A program made the translations under genes and the position numbers. Shown piece by piece: positions 10,588 through 22,718 of a DNA stretch of 64,000 bases. Location of the stretch: NCBI RefSeq assembly GCF_026914185.1, contig NC_070572.1, forward strand, positions 1,736,001 through 1,800,000, written 5' to 3'. Origin of the DNA: Puccinia triticina (Eukaryota; Basidiomycota; Pucciniomycetes; Pucciniales; Pucciniaceae). Positions within the stretch are counted from its first letter, which is position 1. Every line of letters starts with the position of its first letter. Under the pieces are notes generated by a model that saw only the letters and a list, made by a program, of their open reading frames with translations, had not been told where the DNA came from and did not search any database.

Positions 10588-13041
10588 TTATTTTGCAGCG
10601 ACAGCTCGAGGGACTTGAAATTGTTTTGCCGGGAATTGGTTTTGGAGACAAACAAGGAAGTCGGAGGTAATTGCTTGGGCAAGTTGTGTTATTTGCAGCC
10701 GGTGGAAATTGAAAAGGCAGTTGGGGGTTAGGAAAGCATCGATGAAAACACTATCAATATACGCGCCTGTCCTTTTCCAAACAGGTTCCAAACCCTCGCG
10801 TTGAGGAATACTGTTTTTGAAGATGTGTTCGATGGCGCCCAAGAATCCCAAAGCTGATGCACCGGAGGCAAACTGACGATCGTTAGGAGCCAAAATAAGG
10901 CCACGAACGCCGGCCACAAGGTAGAGGCAGAACGGGGTATAATTGTGTCGTGAGCGATGTTGGTCGAGTTCCTTCTTTTGGAGAACTAAGGCTTGACTTT
11001 CAGCAGAAGGTGTGTCCGGTTCAGCGTCGGCGAGCGCAGACCCTCTTATGATTGAGTAAGTGATGAATATGTCGAGTATCAAGTCATGGAACTGAATCAG
11101 GGGTTTGAGCGACATCTCGTTGCGTATCTTTCCGTCTTCTGCATTCATTTCGGGTGTAGAAGCCTTACAGCTGTTGAGATACTCAATAATGCGCAAATGG
11201 GAGCCAAGGTTCGTGTTGTCCAAGTTGTTGATCGGAGGTGGTTTGACGGCGAATTCCTGTGCAGTCAACTGGATAGAAGATGCAATGCAGTTCGCCCATC
11301 GAGACAAATTGACCTTTGATGGTTTTTGGATTTCGCGAAGTAAGAGGACCAGGGGATATTCGACATGCTTGCTTGCCTTCAACTCGGGTAGTTTTGCCGA
11401 CTTGAGCTGTGGAATATTGATCAAGCTAGGTGCATACCATGGCTCATCATTGGCCGGTAATAATATGACGTCCACTACCGCCGAACCACAAAAACTTTAG
11501 CTGGGTGAACTGAAAAGGAGATAAAAACAAGTTAAACTCACAATATGTTTGGATTTCTTTTAGCCATACTTTGTGTTTAGATTCGGACTGAAACAAGCTG
11601 AACTGAGGTAATTCGGGTGGTGGGGTTCTCTTGTGCATGGATTTGGCTCGGCAGTCGATGAATGAATTGACGGAATTATGCGCGGACAAAAATTTTTGAC
11701 GGTTGAGATGGCCTTGGAAAGTCTTCAGAATGGAATGCACCTCAAACCTGAGCGATTCCTTTTGGATAAAAGTGATGGAACTGGGCTGAGGTGTAGATGT
11801 CGAAGGAGCTGCGGTTTGAGCTGAAGGTGCAGTGGGCGCAGGAGTTGGGCCTCCAGTTGGAGCTGCTCGGAGGGTGATCATGGGGGCCGGTGGAGGTTGA
11901 AGCAGAGGGGCATCGGTGATATTGGCCGGTGGAGGGATGGACGGTCCCGACATGTGAAGGATTAAACCAAGATCCGACGGACTTTTGGCCCCAGTCGAGG
12001 ATGGTAAGGCCGGAGCGGGGTTAATTACAGCCCCGGTTGAGGTTGTTATGGACAGATTTGAATTTGACCCGGATGACAACTGGGTGGTAGCGAGCCCTGG
12101 TTCAGTGGTCGCTGCAGCGGAGGTTGAGGAGCTGGTAGGTTTGGGTTGGTGGCCAGGGAAATCTTGAGAGGTTGAAGGTGCTTTTGAAGAGGATTTCAAA
12201 AAAAAAAAACATTCGAACTTAAGAACATGGGGAACATGAATAAGAGTGAGTCGGCATGCAAAGCTTACCCATATGTTGCGCGGGTGACTGGGCATCGTCG
12301 ATGTCTTCGACAGCACCGAGGGGATTTGGATTGTCTTGGCTGGTCGACGGGGAAACATTGGAGACTTTGGAGGGGAGCTCCGGATGGGGACAGTTGATTC
12401 CCGACGATGAATCTGTGTCCTCAATGCAGAGACGTTTGGCAGGTGGTTTTGACGGGGAGTGCCTTTGAGAGGCTTGGTCTCTGTCCTCGTCCTCGTCGGA
12501 CTCATTTGTCAAGTCAATAAGATCCTCCGGTGGGATTGGCTTCCCTTCGCGCACATCTGGAAGAATCTGGGGAGTCAGGACTTTACAATACGCATGGGGA
12601 ATGGAATAGAAACTTGATCACCTTGCTTTCTCTTTCGGCACTGGTCATGAATGTTTCGGAGCCCAGAGATGATAGTAGCCGGGGTGACCGGAATTGACTC
12701 CGACAGACCCAAAGCTTGCTGTATAATTTCCTCCAGCTTTGAGCAACTGGTGACATACTCTTTTTTTCCAGCTTGCTTTCGCTCACTACGGAGGAGGGTC
12801 GGTGGAAGACTTGTCTTGTAGTTTGCATAGGCCTCAAGCGACGGTGCCGGTCCTTTGAGGGTATCTAAAGCTACAGATTTCAGAGTGGTATTCAGCAACA
12901 ATAAGCCGATGTGAATCCAGTAACATTACACAGACCTGCAGTTGAGTTGACACTCCCAGAGTCGAGCTGGCCATCCGGGGCAGTACCACTCAGTGGGAGG
13001 AGTTTGCTGGCTGGGAGGTGGTTGTTCGGAGGTGAATCCAT
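10588..13041 (-). CDS. Cargo gene A: 722-aa protein with SUMO-interaction-like motif, function unknown
   Basis: Five exons join in frame: 13041-12936, 12870-12622, 12556-12269, 12180-11542 and 11474-10588. The start is the first ATG that opens the frame (MDSPPNNHLP). Residues 36-118 are a helical, basic region (IHDQCRKRKQ). It is followed by IPPEDLIDLTNESDEDEDRD, which looks like a SUMO-interaction motif (hydrophobic core DLIDLT plus acidic tail). Residues about 215-340 are low-complexity Pro/Ser/Thr. The last 300 residues look folded and include a Trp/Tyr-rich stretch (NDEPWYAPSLINIP) and ATASDF-like helices near the end. I do not recognise the family. All exons are open, so it is probably functional. 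A nuclear regulator of transposition is one guess; the family is not known to me. Confidence 0.62.
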
Positions 13042-14041
13042 TGAGATTTGAGATTTGGCCGCCGACTGGGACAGATGATCAAAAGACAAGGATACTGGTT
13101 TTAGATCAGTTATTGTGAAAGTCAAAGTCGAACAAGATGAGGTGAGGATGATGGAGGAGGCGAGAAATGTGGGGGAAAAGGCCAATGACACGGGGAGAAA
13201 GATTGATGAACCTGCAAACGAATGCTCAGAAATCATCAACGGATAGATTAGCAAGTGAGAGAGAAAGGATCTACAGACAGACAATGACCGATGGTGCCGA
13301 AACTTCATGATTGGGGTGTGTGAGGGGTTGAAGTCAAAGGGAGGCCAAGACTAATGAAGAACATAAGCCAGCGAGTTGCTGATCAAAGAATTCACTAGCT
13401 GCCAATTGCGTGCCGTCAGCAAAGAAAAGCAAGCTAAGGAAATCAGTTGGGCGGAAAGTTGTAGAGTATATGGCGATGAAGTTGAAAGGTTGAAAGGAGA
13501 TGATGCTTACATACAGAGTTCCTGCTTAGAAAAGGAAAATCCAATGAGCATTGATGCGGTCATCACTTGTAGATGAAAGAAACCTTGCCGCGCAGCCGCC
13601 TTTCCGACATAAGACCTTTATCTTGATGATCACATCAACTCAAAGGGCTGTGAGGATGAATGTGGGATAACGGTAGCTGTGAAGATGGGTAGAGCAGTAT
13701 GCACATACCGGGGGTGAAGGTGGGAACTGTGCCGATTGTGAGGCAGGTCTAAGCTTACATGAATACACAAAAACCAGGCGCTGATGAATCCATGCATGTT
13801 CTCGAAGCATGTAGTTATTTTCCCGGTTTGTAAAAGGTCTTGGCGCGCCATTTCTTGTAAGATCTAAATATGTATGTGTTTACATAACATGTCTGGGGGT
13901 ATTTTATGTACATAAGAGAGAGGCTGAATGCAAATGCAGCTCTGAATTTTACCTTCGGAACCATCTTGCCGTATGGATTGTAATCTTGCACAACACATGG
14001 CGTCCAGGCGGCGTGTTCGCTGGAAGTAAGAGGAAAAAAGT
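13042..14041. other. Spacer between cargo gene A and the first palindrome
   Basis: No gene supported. Minus-strand frames here (for example 14192-13815) are open for over 100 codons but have no recognisable content. It probably holds the promoter of gene A. Confidence 0.35.
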
Positions 14042-14103
14042 GGGGTGTCACGAGTATCATTAACTTGGACGATCGTCCAAGTTGATGATACTCGTGACGC
14101 CCC
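14042..14103. repeat. 62-bp near-perfect palindrome around the TTGGACGATCGTCCAA core
   Basis: Two 31-bp arms pair with two mismatches (both A/G differences). The centre is AACTTGGACGATCGTCC followed by AAGTT, and the outer arms contain 'cgagtatcat' and its complement. It lies between divergent cargo genes A (minus) and B (plus). Transcribed, it would form a long hairpin; as DNA it is a strong symmetric binding site. Confidence 0.85.
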
Positions 14104-14360
14104 ACATAAGCTAAAGCCATTACCTGTACTTGAACTTTTGGACATGGTCCATACGCAGAAACTTGGGTGTTTGTGAATTGCAGGATCACCATGAGTGTCC
14201 GGCCAAGGATTTCCCATGATCTAAGGCACTTGTCCGAAGTGTTTAAAGGGGAAATGCGCCACCCAAACTTGTCAGATGAATGGCACTAAACCAAGTACGG
14301 TAGAATTTGAGGGAGTATGAATTAACACATGGGACGCAGAGGAGTATGAGGTTTGGGGTT

Positions 14361-14397
14361 TACCGTTGGTTTGGACGATCGTCCAAAGTGAACGGTA
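14361..14397. repeat. Palindrome copy 2, extended arms
   Basis: The core TTTGGACGATCGTCCAAA is at 14370-14387, with outer arms taccgtt (14361) and aacggta (14391) also pairing. Confidence 0.8.
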
Positions 14398-15375
14398 GGC
14401 CGGGTGAGCAATTTGTGGTTGAACATCTCCTGCGGATGAGTTATTTGAAAATTTGGGGATGCTTTCTTACGGGTAATGGGGTCGGTAATTCATCCAACTT
14501 GCCCGTTGACACTGATTGTATTTCTGGCCATCAATGAAGATGTACATATCACACTCGCCTCTTGCTCTTTCCACTTTACAATCCACCGCTCTCATGGTTT
14601 CCTTATGCGGATGTGTATGTATTACATACTTGTTTGTTTGTATCCCCTACTTTCCCCTATCACGCCTGATCACACCTTATTTATTACAGGGGAGCTGTTG
14701 CCGGTGTGAAGTTTGGAGGCAAAAAATCACAATCATGGCATGGTTTGCTTGTGATTCCTCCATATATAGGTGAAGAGGAAAATGTACACTGGGTATCGTT
14801 TTGATTTTTGAAGTCACGGGTGGGCGGGCAGATGGACACACTGCATTGCGCACTTGTGCAGTAAATTTGGTGAGAGGTGGAATGTTTGGGTAAGTTCATG
14901 TGCAAGAACTTACATATTTATGTACACAAACCGTGTTTGAGTTTGGCGAAGAGGGATGTTCCGCGCCTTTGTTTTCATCGGCAATTGATTGGGAAGGATG
15001 GGCCACCCTTTCAGCAAGGATCGTGGGGAAGTGTGTTGTTTGAAGGCTTCAGGTGGGCGGCCAGAAGGAAGACAGATCAATCCGCCTGGTGAGTACGATT
15101 TTTGCCTATCAGTATCTGTGGTTTGTTCATCCTCAGTTTCCCCCTCCACTCCACATCAATTCACCCGGTCAACTCCGTCTCAATTCCAATCCGTTTGTGA
15201 CTACAGCCCTTGGTTTCATTTGGACCCCCGGTGAAAATTGATCATGGATGTCGAAGAGATTTTCTTTCAAGAGGACGCTGACGAAGGCCTTGGTGAAGAA
15301 AGACCAGCCGGAGGTGATTATCCGTATTCTCCTGCCTGCAAATCTTGATTTTTGCAAATGATGACCAACTGACAC
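14398..15375. other. Spacer upstream of cargo gene B
   Basis: No gene supported. Contains ATGTAAA/TTTACAT-like words (for example 'acttacatatttatgtacac' at 14909). The 5' untranslated region of gene B probably lies in the last few hundred bases. Confidence 0.35.
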
Positions 15376-16591
15376 ATGATTGATTTGGGGAATTTTATGA
15401 CGTGGTCAGAGGTCCCGCTCGAAAAGCTAGCTGATGGCAGCAGCCGTCGCCGCAGGACCGCCAAAAGCCGTACTCAGGAACGGCAGACCAATGAAAATCT
15501 GTCTAGAATGATAACCCGGGCAGCCGATGACAAGCCACACCATCGTGAGAAAGTCTTACGTAGTCTTCAGACTTTTGCCCGGGCAATGATGGGGCTGCCA
15601 AGCAATGCTAAACCACAAGATCTTCCGGATTCTGTAACCTCCGAAGAGCTATCTAACTGGGACACCTGGAGGGAGCGCCGCAAGGAAGCCTTCAACGACC
15701 GATTGAAGGAAGCGATAAAGAAAAACCCAAAGGCCAACGAACAGGAAATCAAACTCATTCAGAAAGAAGTCACGGATCAGCTCAAAAGCCGTCTTGTACC
15801 TGTTACGTTCCGAGGTTCTGCGTTTTCTGCTACGTTATCAATCTCCTTGCACGTGAAGAGGGACATGGAAGCCGACTTAGCAAAGGCTGGATTCCACAGA
15901 TACACTTTTGACTGGAATGCGAAACTTGTTAACAATAGCTTATGGAATGCGGTAACAGTCGACATAACAATTCGCCACTGGCTTCCGTGGGCAAAGCGCA
16001 TCAACATCGATGTCAACCAGTCGGCACTCCCAGGGATCAAAGCGCGCTTTCTCGAATGGATTTCCAATCAAGGAGTAACTCGAGCAAAGGCTCAACTCAC
16101 CCCACCTCAACTTGCCGCACAAAGAAAACGCATGCAGTATGTTAGAACTACGAAGAGAAAGGTAAGAATCTGGACATCCAATGTGTTTCCTGGAGATTGG
16201 TTTCTCAACCATAGATTGACAGATGTTTCTTTTTAACATATATTAGATTGCTAATCTCCGCGGTGACACCTTTCTGGGCCTCTACCCCGAGAAGAAGATT
16301 CTAGGACATTTACTTCGCGACCCAGATGCGGTCTCTGACTTTGAAGAAGAAAATCCCGAGACATTGCCCCGGAGAATTGCGGCACACTGGCGCAGCACCG
16401 AAATGGAAGACATCATTCGCTGTATCGACCATGCTGCATTGCAGCGTGCAAAAACCACTCAGAAGAAGATGTCTGTGAAAGGGCTCTTGGACCGGAAAGA
16501 CACCCGAGTGCCTACGTTGCAAGAACGGATCGATCAAACTGTCCCAAACCGCTTCCCCGCTGACGCGTATAGGTCCTCTTATCTACAATAA
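15376..16591 (+). CDS. Cargo gene B: 376-aa basic protein, paralogue of gene D
   Basis: Two exons, 15376-16161 and 16247-16591, join at AAG|ATT to give 376 residues with no break. The N-terminus is Arg/Lys-rich (SSRRRRTAKSRTQER). The middle reads EADLAKAGFHRYTFDWN and LWNAVTVDITIRHWLPWAKR, the exon end is basic (YVRTTKRK), and the second exon holds DPDAVSDFEEEN and HWRSTEMEDIIRCIDHAALQ. The same order of motifs and the same intron position occur in gene D, so the two are paralogues. I know no function for the family; the basic stretches suggest nucleic acid binding. Its place next to a transposase suggests a role in the element's own biology. Confidence 0.72.
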
Positions 16592-17341
16592 GTAGGCCAA
16601 TTCCAAGCAGAACATATGACGAGCGAAAGAATGGGACTCGACAACCTGGCAAAGGAGATGATACGTAAATCATTTGGTGAAGGATATTGTCGCCCACAGG
16701 TGCAGGGAAAAGATAATTCGACGGCGCTTAATCCGGCGGCCAGCAACCAGGCGGGGCCCTCAGGTCCTGAAGTTCAAATGTCTGGGTAACTGGTATGTGT
16801 CGATTTAGACCTGATATTTTAAGATCTACACTGACATATTTTGGAACTTTGGGCTTGCTTTAGTGTCATCTAGCGGGGATCAAACATTTGGATTGGGATA
16901 CCGGAAGGAGTCGAGATCCGGACCCCCAGCGGGGTGCTTGAATGGCTAGTTTGCTCAACCTTTACAACAATCGAAAAAAAGAAGAAAATAAACTAGCTTA
17001 GAGGGCAGGGGAGAGGATATAGTATGAGTTGTAAAATGATTTCTTTGATCTTTATACAAATATCTGTGACAATCGATGGCCAATCAGAGGTAGAGGTTTG
17101 GGAAACCAATGTAAATATTTTCCCTGTGAAATACATGTGCATGTTTAGTTCCACTAGCTACCCCGGCGGGTAAGGGGTGTGTGTACGTGTGTGTGATTGA
17201 TGAGGTGTGGAGCGGGTGACTTTCGAAGTGAGAAAAAGTTATATTGCAGGCAAAAATATGCCTTGTGTCAAATCATATTGGAATCCGGGGAGATTTCACC
17301 TCTGTGAACAGCCAGACAATATACTATATTTCTTTCCTTGT
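16592..17341. other. Spacer downstream of gene B
   Basis: No gene supported. A few ATGTAAA/TACATGT-like words near 17105-17145. Confidence 0.35.
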
Positions 17342-17728
17342 TTACCGGGATTCCTGAGGGGGAAAAATCTTCAGAAGTGTGTCCTGGGTATTCGTGCAGG
17401 AGAATGACTGACCTCTGCCTAGCTTGGCCCGGCGGGCCACCCAAAGGGCGTAAAGGTTGGGTATTTGATCCTCAGTCAACTCCATGGATAGGGCCTCCTG
17501 TCGTGCCCCATTGTAGTAAGTGTTAATGTGCCTCAGGAAGTGATCGTCGTCCAGGGCCTTTTGGAGGGGGGTCCTAGTGTCGTTGTCTGGTTCAAACTGG
17601 GTATTTATCTTGTAGTTCATGGATGCGATGACGCCGCGCAACCATTGTTTCTGGGCATGGGTTAGGTGGTTGGGGATGGAGCCGACACCTGTTTGTGTGG
17701 AACACTCTGGGTGGTTAAACTTGCACAT
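17342..17728 (-). CDS. Possible small cargo gene, 128 aa, unknown
   Basis: From ATG 17728 the minus strand encodes MCKFNHPECSTQTGVG, then LTHAQKQWLRGVIASMNYK and NLYALWVARRAKLGRG, with a non-random, globular composition. A donor-like site (GGCAGAG|GTCAGT, near 17420) hints at further exons downstream. The frame extends upstream without ATG to about 17800. No homology is recognised, so it may be one exon of a larger gene or not a gene. Confidence 0.35.
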   Translation of the reverse strand: MCKFNHPECSTQTGVGSIPNHLTHAQKQWLRGVIASMNYKINTQFEPDNDTRTPLQKALDDDHFLRHINTYYNGARQEALSMELTEDQIPNLYALWVARRAKLGRGQSFSCTNTQDTLLKIFPPQESR

Positions 17729-18256
17729 GGAGAATTTTTGGCAGCTTTGAGGGGGGAAAAAATGGCAATGGATTTGACTGGGGGCGGGGACAAGACACAC
17801 AAATCATGGATGGGTGAGTGCTTATTTATTTCAGAAGGCCAGGTAGCTGGCAGGTGGCAATGATGTCGATGAGGACCCGATCTGGTGGCCCAGATCACGT
17901 GAAACATGTGGAGAAGTGCCTCAAAGTGAGCAGGGGCTGTCCAGAGGTTTGCCGCGGGCAAATCATGATGAGAAATGGGGGGAGGGGTCAATGGTGATGG
18001 TATGTTTTGCAAATTCTAACATGGTTTGAGAGCGGCAAATAGGTAGACATGCAGAAAGTAAGAAATTCAGGGGGGGAAACACATGTGCCGGCAGGTTTCA
18101 GATTATTGGGTCAGGTGTGTGGGTATGACGCAGGAAGCAGAAGCGGTGGAAGGGCGGATGAGCTGTGAGAAAAAAAAATATGCTTTGGTTGGATGGGGCA
18201 ACAAGAAGGTGGAGCGTAACTTGACTCGTGTGCCGGGGGGGGGGATTGGATGGGGA

Positions 18257-18274
18257 TTTGGACGATCGTCCAAA
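18257..18274. repeat. Palindrome copy 3
   Basis: TTTGGACGATCGTCCAAA, perfect, between the possible small gene and the 3' end of the transposase gene. Confidence 0.85.
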
Positions 18275-18326
18275 GTGGGATTGCAGTGCGGTGAGGTGCC
18301 GTCGGGGGATACAGGAGGGATTTGTG

Positions 18327-18410
18327 ACTTGGACGATCGTCCGAGTCGGAAAGGTTGGGGACTTGGACGATCGTCCAAGTAGGAAGGAGTTGAAACTTGG
18401 AGAATCGTCC
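18327..18410. repeat. Palindrome copies 4, 5 and a decayed 6
   Basis: ACTTGGACGATCGTCCGAGT at 18327-18346 (one substitution), ACTTGGACGATCGTCCAAGT at 18361-18380 (perfect, 20 bp), and ACTTGGAGAATCGTCC at 18395-18410 (decayed). The copies are spaced 34 bp centre to centre. Together with copy 3 they make a cluster just past the transposase gene. Confidence 0.85.
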
Positions 18411-18479
18411 GTGGGGGCAGGAGGGCCGAAAGCATGGTTCTTTGGAGTCGCAAGGGCCGCTTGAGAATTTATGGTATCC

Positions 18480-21400
18480 GACATGCATGCAGCATGGGAA
18501 TCTGGCAAACTCTTCAATCCTCTTTGAAACCCTGAGAATGTAACTTTTTCATCAGTTGCCACCGGGGGGAAAGGCCACTGAGGGAACGGCCGGAAAGGCG
18601 GGAGTTCACTCACCAAATGATGGACTATAGCCACGGAGACAGTTTCGTTATCAATGCCAAAGACGCCTGAAGGATTCCTCAACACCGCCACATGACCTAT
18701 GACATGTTTGATGCATAACACAATTGTTTTAGGGGTGTTTGGTCTACAGAGCAATTTGTAGTGAAGGCCGGACAATTCATTGTAAGGGTTCCATCGAGGC
18801 TCCTCTTGTTCAAGGTCTCCGAACAGTGCGACTTGAACAAATGTAGCGTTAGGTATCTGATTGGTAGCAAAAATCGTCTGTATACTTCCGAATAAGTCCT
18901 TCTCTCCGAGCCGAACGTGCACGTATGAGTTTCCTGCATGCCCTGTTTCGACAGTGTAATGTTTCTTTTGTGCATCCTTAAAACTTGGCTGCATGACCAC
19001 CATAGGGTTTAAAATCGTGGAATTGCTTGAATTACTTCCCGATACGTTATGTTCCCATTTTGCGGAAGAATAAGGGGGGTGTTGGTTGAGGTGATCTAAC
19101 CACTTGGTATATAATTCGCCATCAATCACCGCAGGAGAAACCCTTGCAGTTGCACGCGTGTCGCCTCCGTCAAGTTGTCTATCAGCCACATCACTCAATC
19201 GTTTCAAGGTAGCTCGCTGGATCCACCGGCGAAACAAAGTCTTGCTCAAAACCCCTGGAGGCGGGCGAGAGTCAGTTGATGTCTTCAATGTGCATAGTAC
19301 ACATTGACATCGCGAATTCAAAGAGCTCACCGGGGTGATTGTTGGTTTTGGCTTTCCCAAGCAGCCCATTCAAACGTTCCTGAGCCCATGCCGCAAAGGA
19401 AGCCGGTGGACCAAACCGTTCAATTACTTCTGGGAAATGTTGCAGGATATGGATATTCGGTTTGGAGTTCACTTTGGGCCAGTTGGAAAGAGTGTGCTCC
19501 CTGTACTCCTGGATCGTCTTGCGGATCGATGTTAAATTTCTGCTGGTGATCACCCGATGGTTCAACAAATGGATGATGCGAACTAATTTTACCAAGTTTT
19601 CGGCCAAGATTTTTCGGTGATTGTTTGCATCGCACAAGTTCCATAAAGGGAATAAAACAAGCGGGTAAAATACCGTGTACAAGATTCCCCATTCAGCTGC
19701 CTTCAGGGACCCTGCACTTGCGGCGCCTAATTTGAGAGGCAGGCGGTCAACCCATGAGGGTAAGCAGGTTTGCTCAATTGCCCGCCGGACGCACTCAAGT
19801 TCTTCAGGTAGCAGATGCGGCATCTGATCATCCAACTGCCTCTCCGGAGTGCTGTCCTCCTCGTTGTGAGTGTCCACTTCGCTTGCCAAGCTTCCCCCAA
19901 GAGATTGTCGTGATGCTCGGCTAGATTCCTTCCGCGGATTGATGGTTGCTTGGCTTGAAACACTAGCCGGTCGGTTGGTGAGGCGCGCTCGGAGGCTGTA
20001 CTGATGTACTGTGGCGCCAGACGCTCGCGATCCTCGCGAAGAATTGGCATCTTGTCGTGTTGCTGGAAGCTTGTCTGAACTCGTTGAGGCCAAAGCTAGC
20101 ACATTTTCTGTTGTTAATCGGCGCTTTGCCGGATGCTCGTCATCTTCCGCGGGCCGTTTCTTGCTTTGAATTTTCCTTTGAATTAACACCTCAAACACAC
20201 TGGCTTGTGTGCTTGGTTGCATTTTTCGCAATTTCTTCAGATCGGCCTCTAGTTTCTTGCCAGTCGCCGCCAACCCAAAGTACGAGAGAGAATGATCTTT
20301 GAGCACGCCAAGCATTAAAGCATGCATAACATCGATACTGGAGTATTCTAAGGGCCTCCAATAAGGTAGTTCGTTCAACGGGCTATATCGCACTCCTTTT
20401 TCTTTGACTATGGCGTTCCTGCGCGTGCTGTCAGGGCTATTCAGCCATTTTTCCGCCCATTCGATGTGATCGTCATGCGTTCGCGGAGGAAATTGCGCCG
20501 GATCAACCACATTGATCTGAGGTCGAGAGAGCTTACAGAAAGAACAGAAAAGAGTGGCTGAATGGGAAGCAAATCCGGCCACCTTTCGCAGTGCTGGGAG
20601 ATCGGCAATCAAAGGTAGCATGATTGCGCGGATGGTTCGTCCTGATGGAAAGCGTGATGTTTCTTCGAATACGACCCCATTCGAAAATTCCAAGAACTCG
20701 GTCACAAGCGGTTGAAGCACTTTGAATATGTGATCTGCTGACGGCTGGCCCGGCGTGATCCCAAACAGGAAGATATTTTTCTCTAGATAGCGTTCTCCCG
20801 GAGGCAAGTTCAGACAAACCAAAGTTATAGCCCCCGCCTCCAAACACTTACCTCCTATCTTATTGCCATGAGGGTTGAACCAGTCGACGTAGAGGCTGAA
20901 AACAAGGTTGCCAGACGTACTTGTGTATGGTTCAGCCGCTGTGCTGGGGAACTTGAACGTGTTCCATACGGTGCCGTCCCATATATCGCGCAGGACACCA
21001 TCTTGACGTGTGTAGTGCAAAGGGGTGTCGACGAGTTCCTCAAACTGGTCACTTCGGAGCTTCCTCTGCAGCCATTCCTTCAGTTTCTGGTAGCAGAAAC
21101 TCTTGATCGGTCTCCATGCTTGTTTCCCAGAGGCCGTAAACTCTTTGAAAACTGGCTCGTCGCAGGTTCTTGTCCCCTGCTCATTTGACGTTGAGAGGCT
21201 CCTGGCGGATGTGAAGAATTTGGCCGTACAACGAGTCGTCAAGGTAGCGTGCATTTTTTGTTTAGCCCAACTTTCAGAATCCGGAATGGCTTCATAAAGC
21301 GTCCAACATTTCGGGCAAGCAGCCTGTTCTTGAAAACTACAGTCTAACCCGAGTCGCCTTGTAACCGTACTTATTGATGCCGGGATGTTTTTCAAGATGT

Positions 21401-21956
21401 GAGATGTTTGGAAACCAAATTGGTCTCCCAAGCGAGTTAGCTTTGCCTTCTCATCAGCCAGGAACCTCTCACATGCGTCTTCACTCATATAATTCTCAAA
21501 GTGCAGCCGAGAAACTTGCCGCAAAACATGTAGCGCATGTTCATCGATGAACCGATATTCTTGTTCAGGAAAGTTGTTTTGGCCTATCGGTTGAGCGTTG
21601 TGCGCGAGGTTGTCCTGAAGGGTGGGGGCCTGAGCGTCTGATTGCAATCTGAGTTGGGCTCTACCAGCGGAGTTAGGATTGGGGGCTCCGAGGTCGTCTT
21701 GCCGGGGATTGGGTTGTGCGCCTGATGATCCACTAGCATTCATCTCGGATGGAATCGATTGAGACTGCCGATGTGGTAAAGAACCTCCAACTTCAAGACG
21801 CCCAGGTCGTGGTCCAAGTAAGGTGTTCAGTTCAGCGAGCCTTTGGTGCTTTCGAAACGTCACATCTGTTACCGGAACACCCATTCGTTCCATTCCAGTG
21901 TCGTCGCGGTAAACCTTTCCTGAACACCCAAATTCATTGCAGTTACAGATGCGCAT
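18480..21956 (-). CDS. Tnp2-type (EnSpm/CACTA) transposase
   Basis: This is the transposase that should cut and join the 17.7 kb element. The first ATG in frame is 21956 (MRICNCNEFGCSGKV). Exon 1 (21956-19331, about 875 residues) and exon 2 (from 19254) join as NNHPG|VLSKTLFRRW. Visible Tnp2 signatures: VFSLYVDWFNPHGNK (near 20880), FGITPGQPSADHIFKVLQPL, LIADLPALRKVAGFASHSAT, LFCSFC (near 20540), and ELPYWRPLEYSSIDVMHALM (near 20330), matching the DxMHxL block of the family. Ser/Arg-rich linkers lie around 20150-19850. The 3' end is uncertain: the frame stays open through the palindrome cluster to 18098, so the real stop or a last splice probably lies near 18.5 kb. No nonsense codon is seen. 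Confidence 0.83.
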
Positions 21957-22486
21957 TGACTGATGAATATGTATTTGCCCACCCAATGGGAATATCAGTC
22001 ACTGTAACCCAGTATTTTCAGTGAGGAGAGGTGAGAGGAGGACAGTCTGGAGAGCTATGTACTTACGGAGTGTGATTGGTGCTTTTAAACCTTCCGAATC
22101 AATAAGTGTTCACTTGCGGGTTGTGGAATTGATGTTTGCAGGCGATGAACACGTCCTATTCAGGCAGGCATGGGTTTCGAAGCTTGACAATTCGACCTAC
22201 ACTTTTGATGCATTCGAGAGGTTCCCTCAAGTCAGCACAGCCGGAACACATTTACATATGCGGTCCTGTTTACATCTAGCATTCCAGCTTCCATATGTAA
22301 AATCTAGCATTCTAGTGGCCCCCACGATGGCAAAGAGGCGTGAAAAATGATCCCCCGCGCTGATGAGACATGATTTCTCCAAAGTGCCCAGGCCAGCATC
22401 CATGTGAAAAGCGACGTGATAAAGTCCCCCTAACCTGTACAGAAGATAAGGGATCCTTATTAGTGGAGCCCTTTGTGCAATCGTCA

Positions 22487-22510
22487 GAACTTGGACGATC
22501 GTCCAAGTTC
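22487..22510. repeat. Palindrome copy 7, 24 bp perfect
   Basis: GAACTTGGACGA followed by TCGTCCAAGTTC. It lies upstream of the transposase start, between it and divergent gene D, so it is well placed to act as an operator for both. Confidence 0.85.
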
Positions 22511-22578
22511 ACCTTGCACCATCATCCGATGGTCTGTTGGAGAATTCCTGTAGGAGGCTCAGGAAACCTATGATCAAC

Positions 22579-22594
22579 TTGGACGATCGTCCAA
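22579..22594. repeat. Palindrome copy 8
   Basis: TTGGACGATCGTCCAA, perfect 16 bp, in the transposase/gene D intergenic region. Confidence 0.85.
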
Positions 22595-22718
22595 AGCTGC
22601 ACTTAGACTTCCAAGCCAAGTTGATGGATCATTTCCCTTGCTGCTCCACCCATCATCAGCCTAGCCATCCAAATGTACGAATACAAATGGATGTATTCAA
22701 AAAATGATCAAGGCAAAA

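Noticed and set aside
18098..18480. Open 3' extension of the transposase frame and overlapping frames with LGRSSK/LDDRPS
   Set aside because: The frame only reads through the palindrome cluster; a true end near 18.5 kb is more likely.
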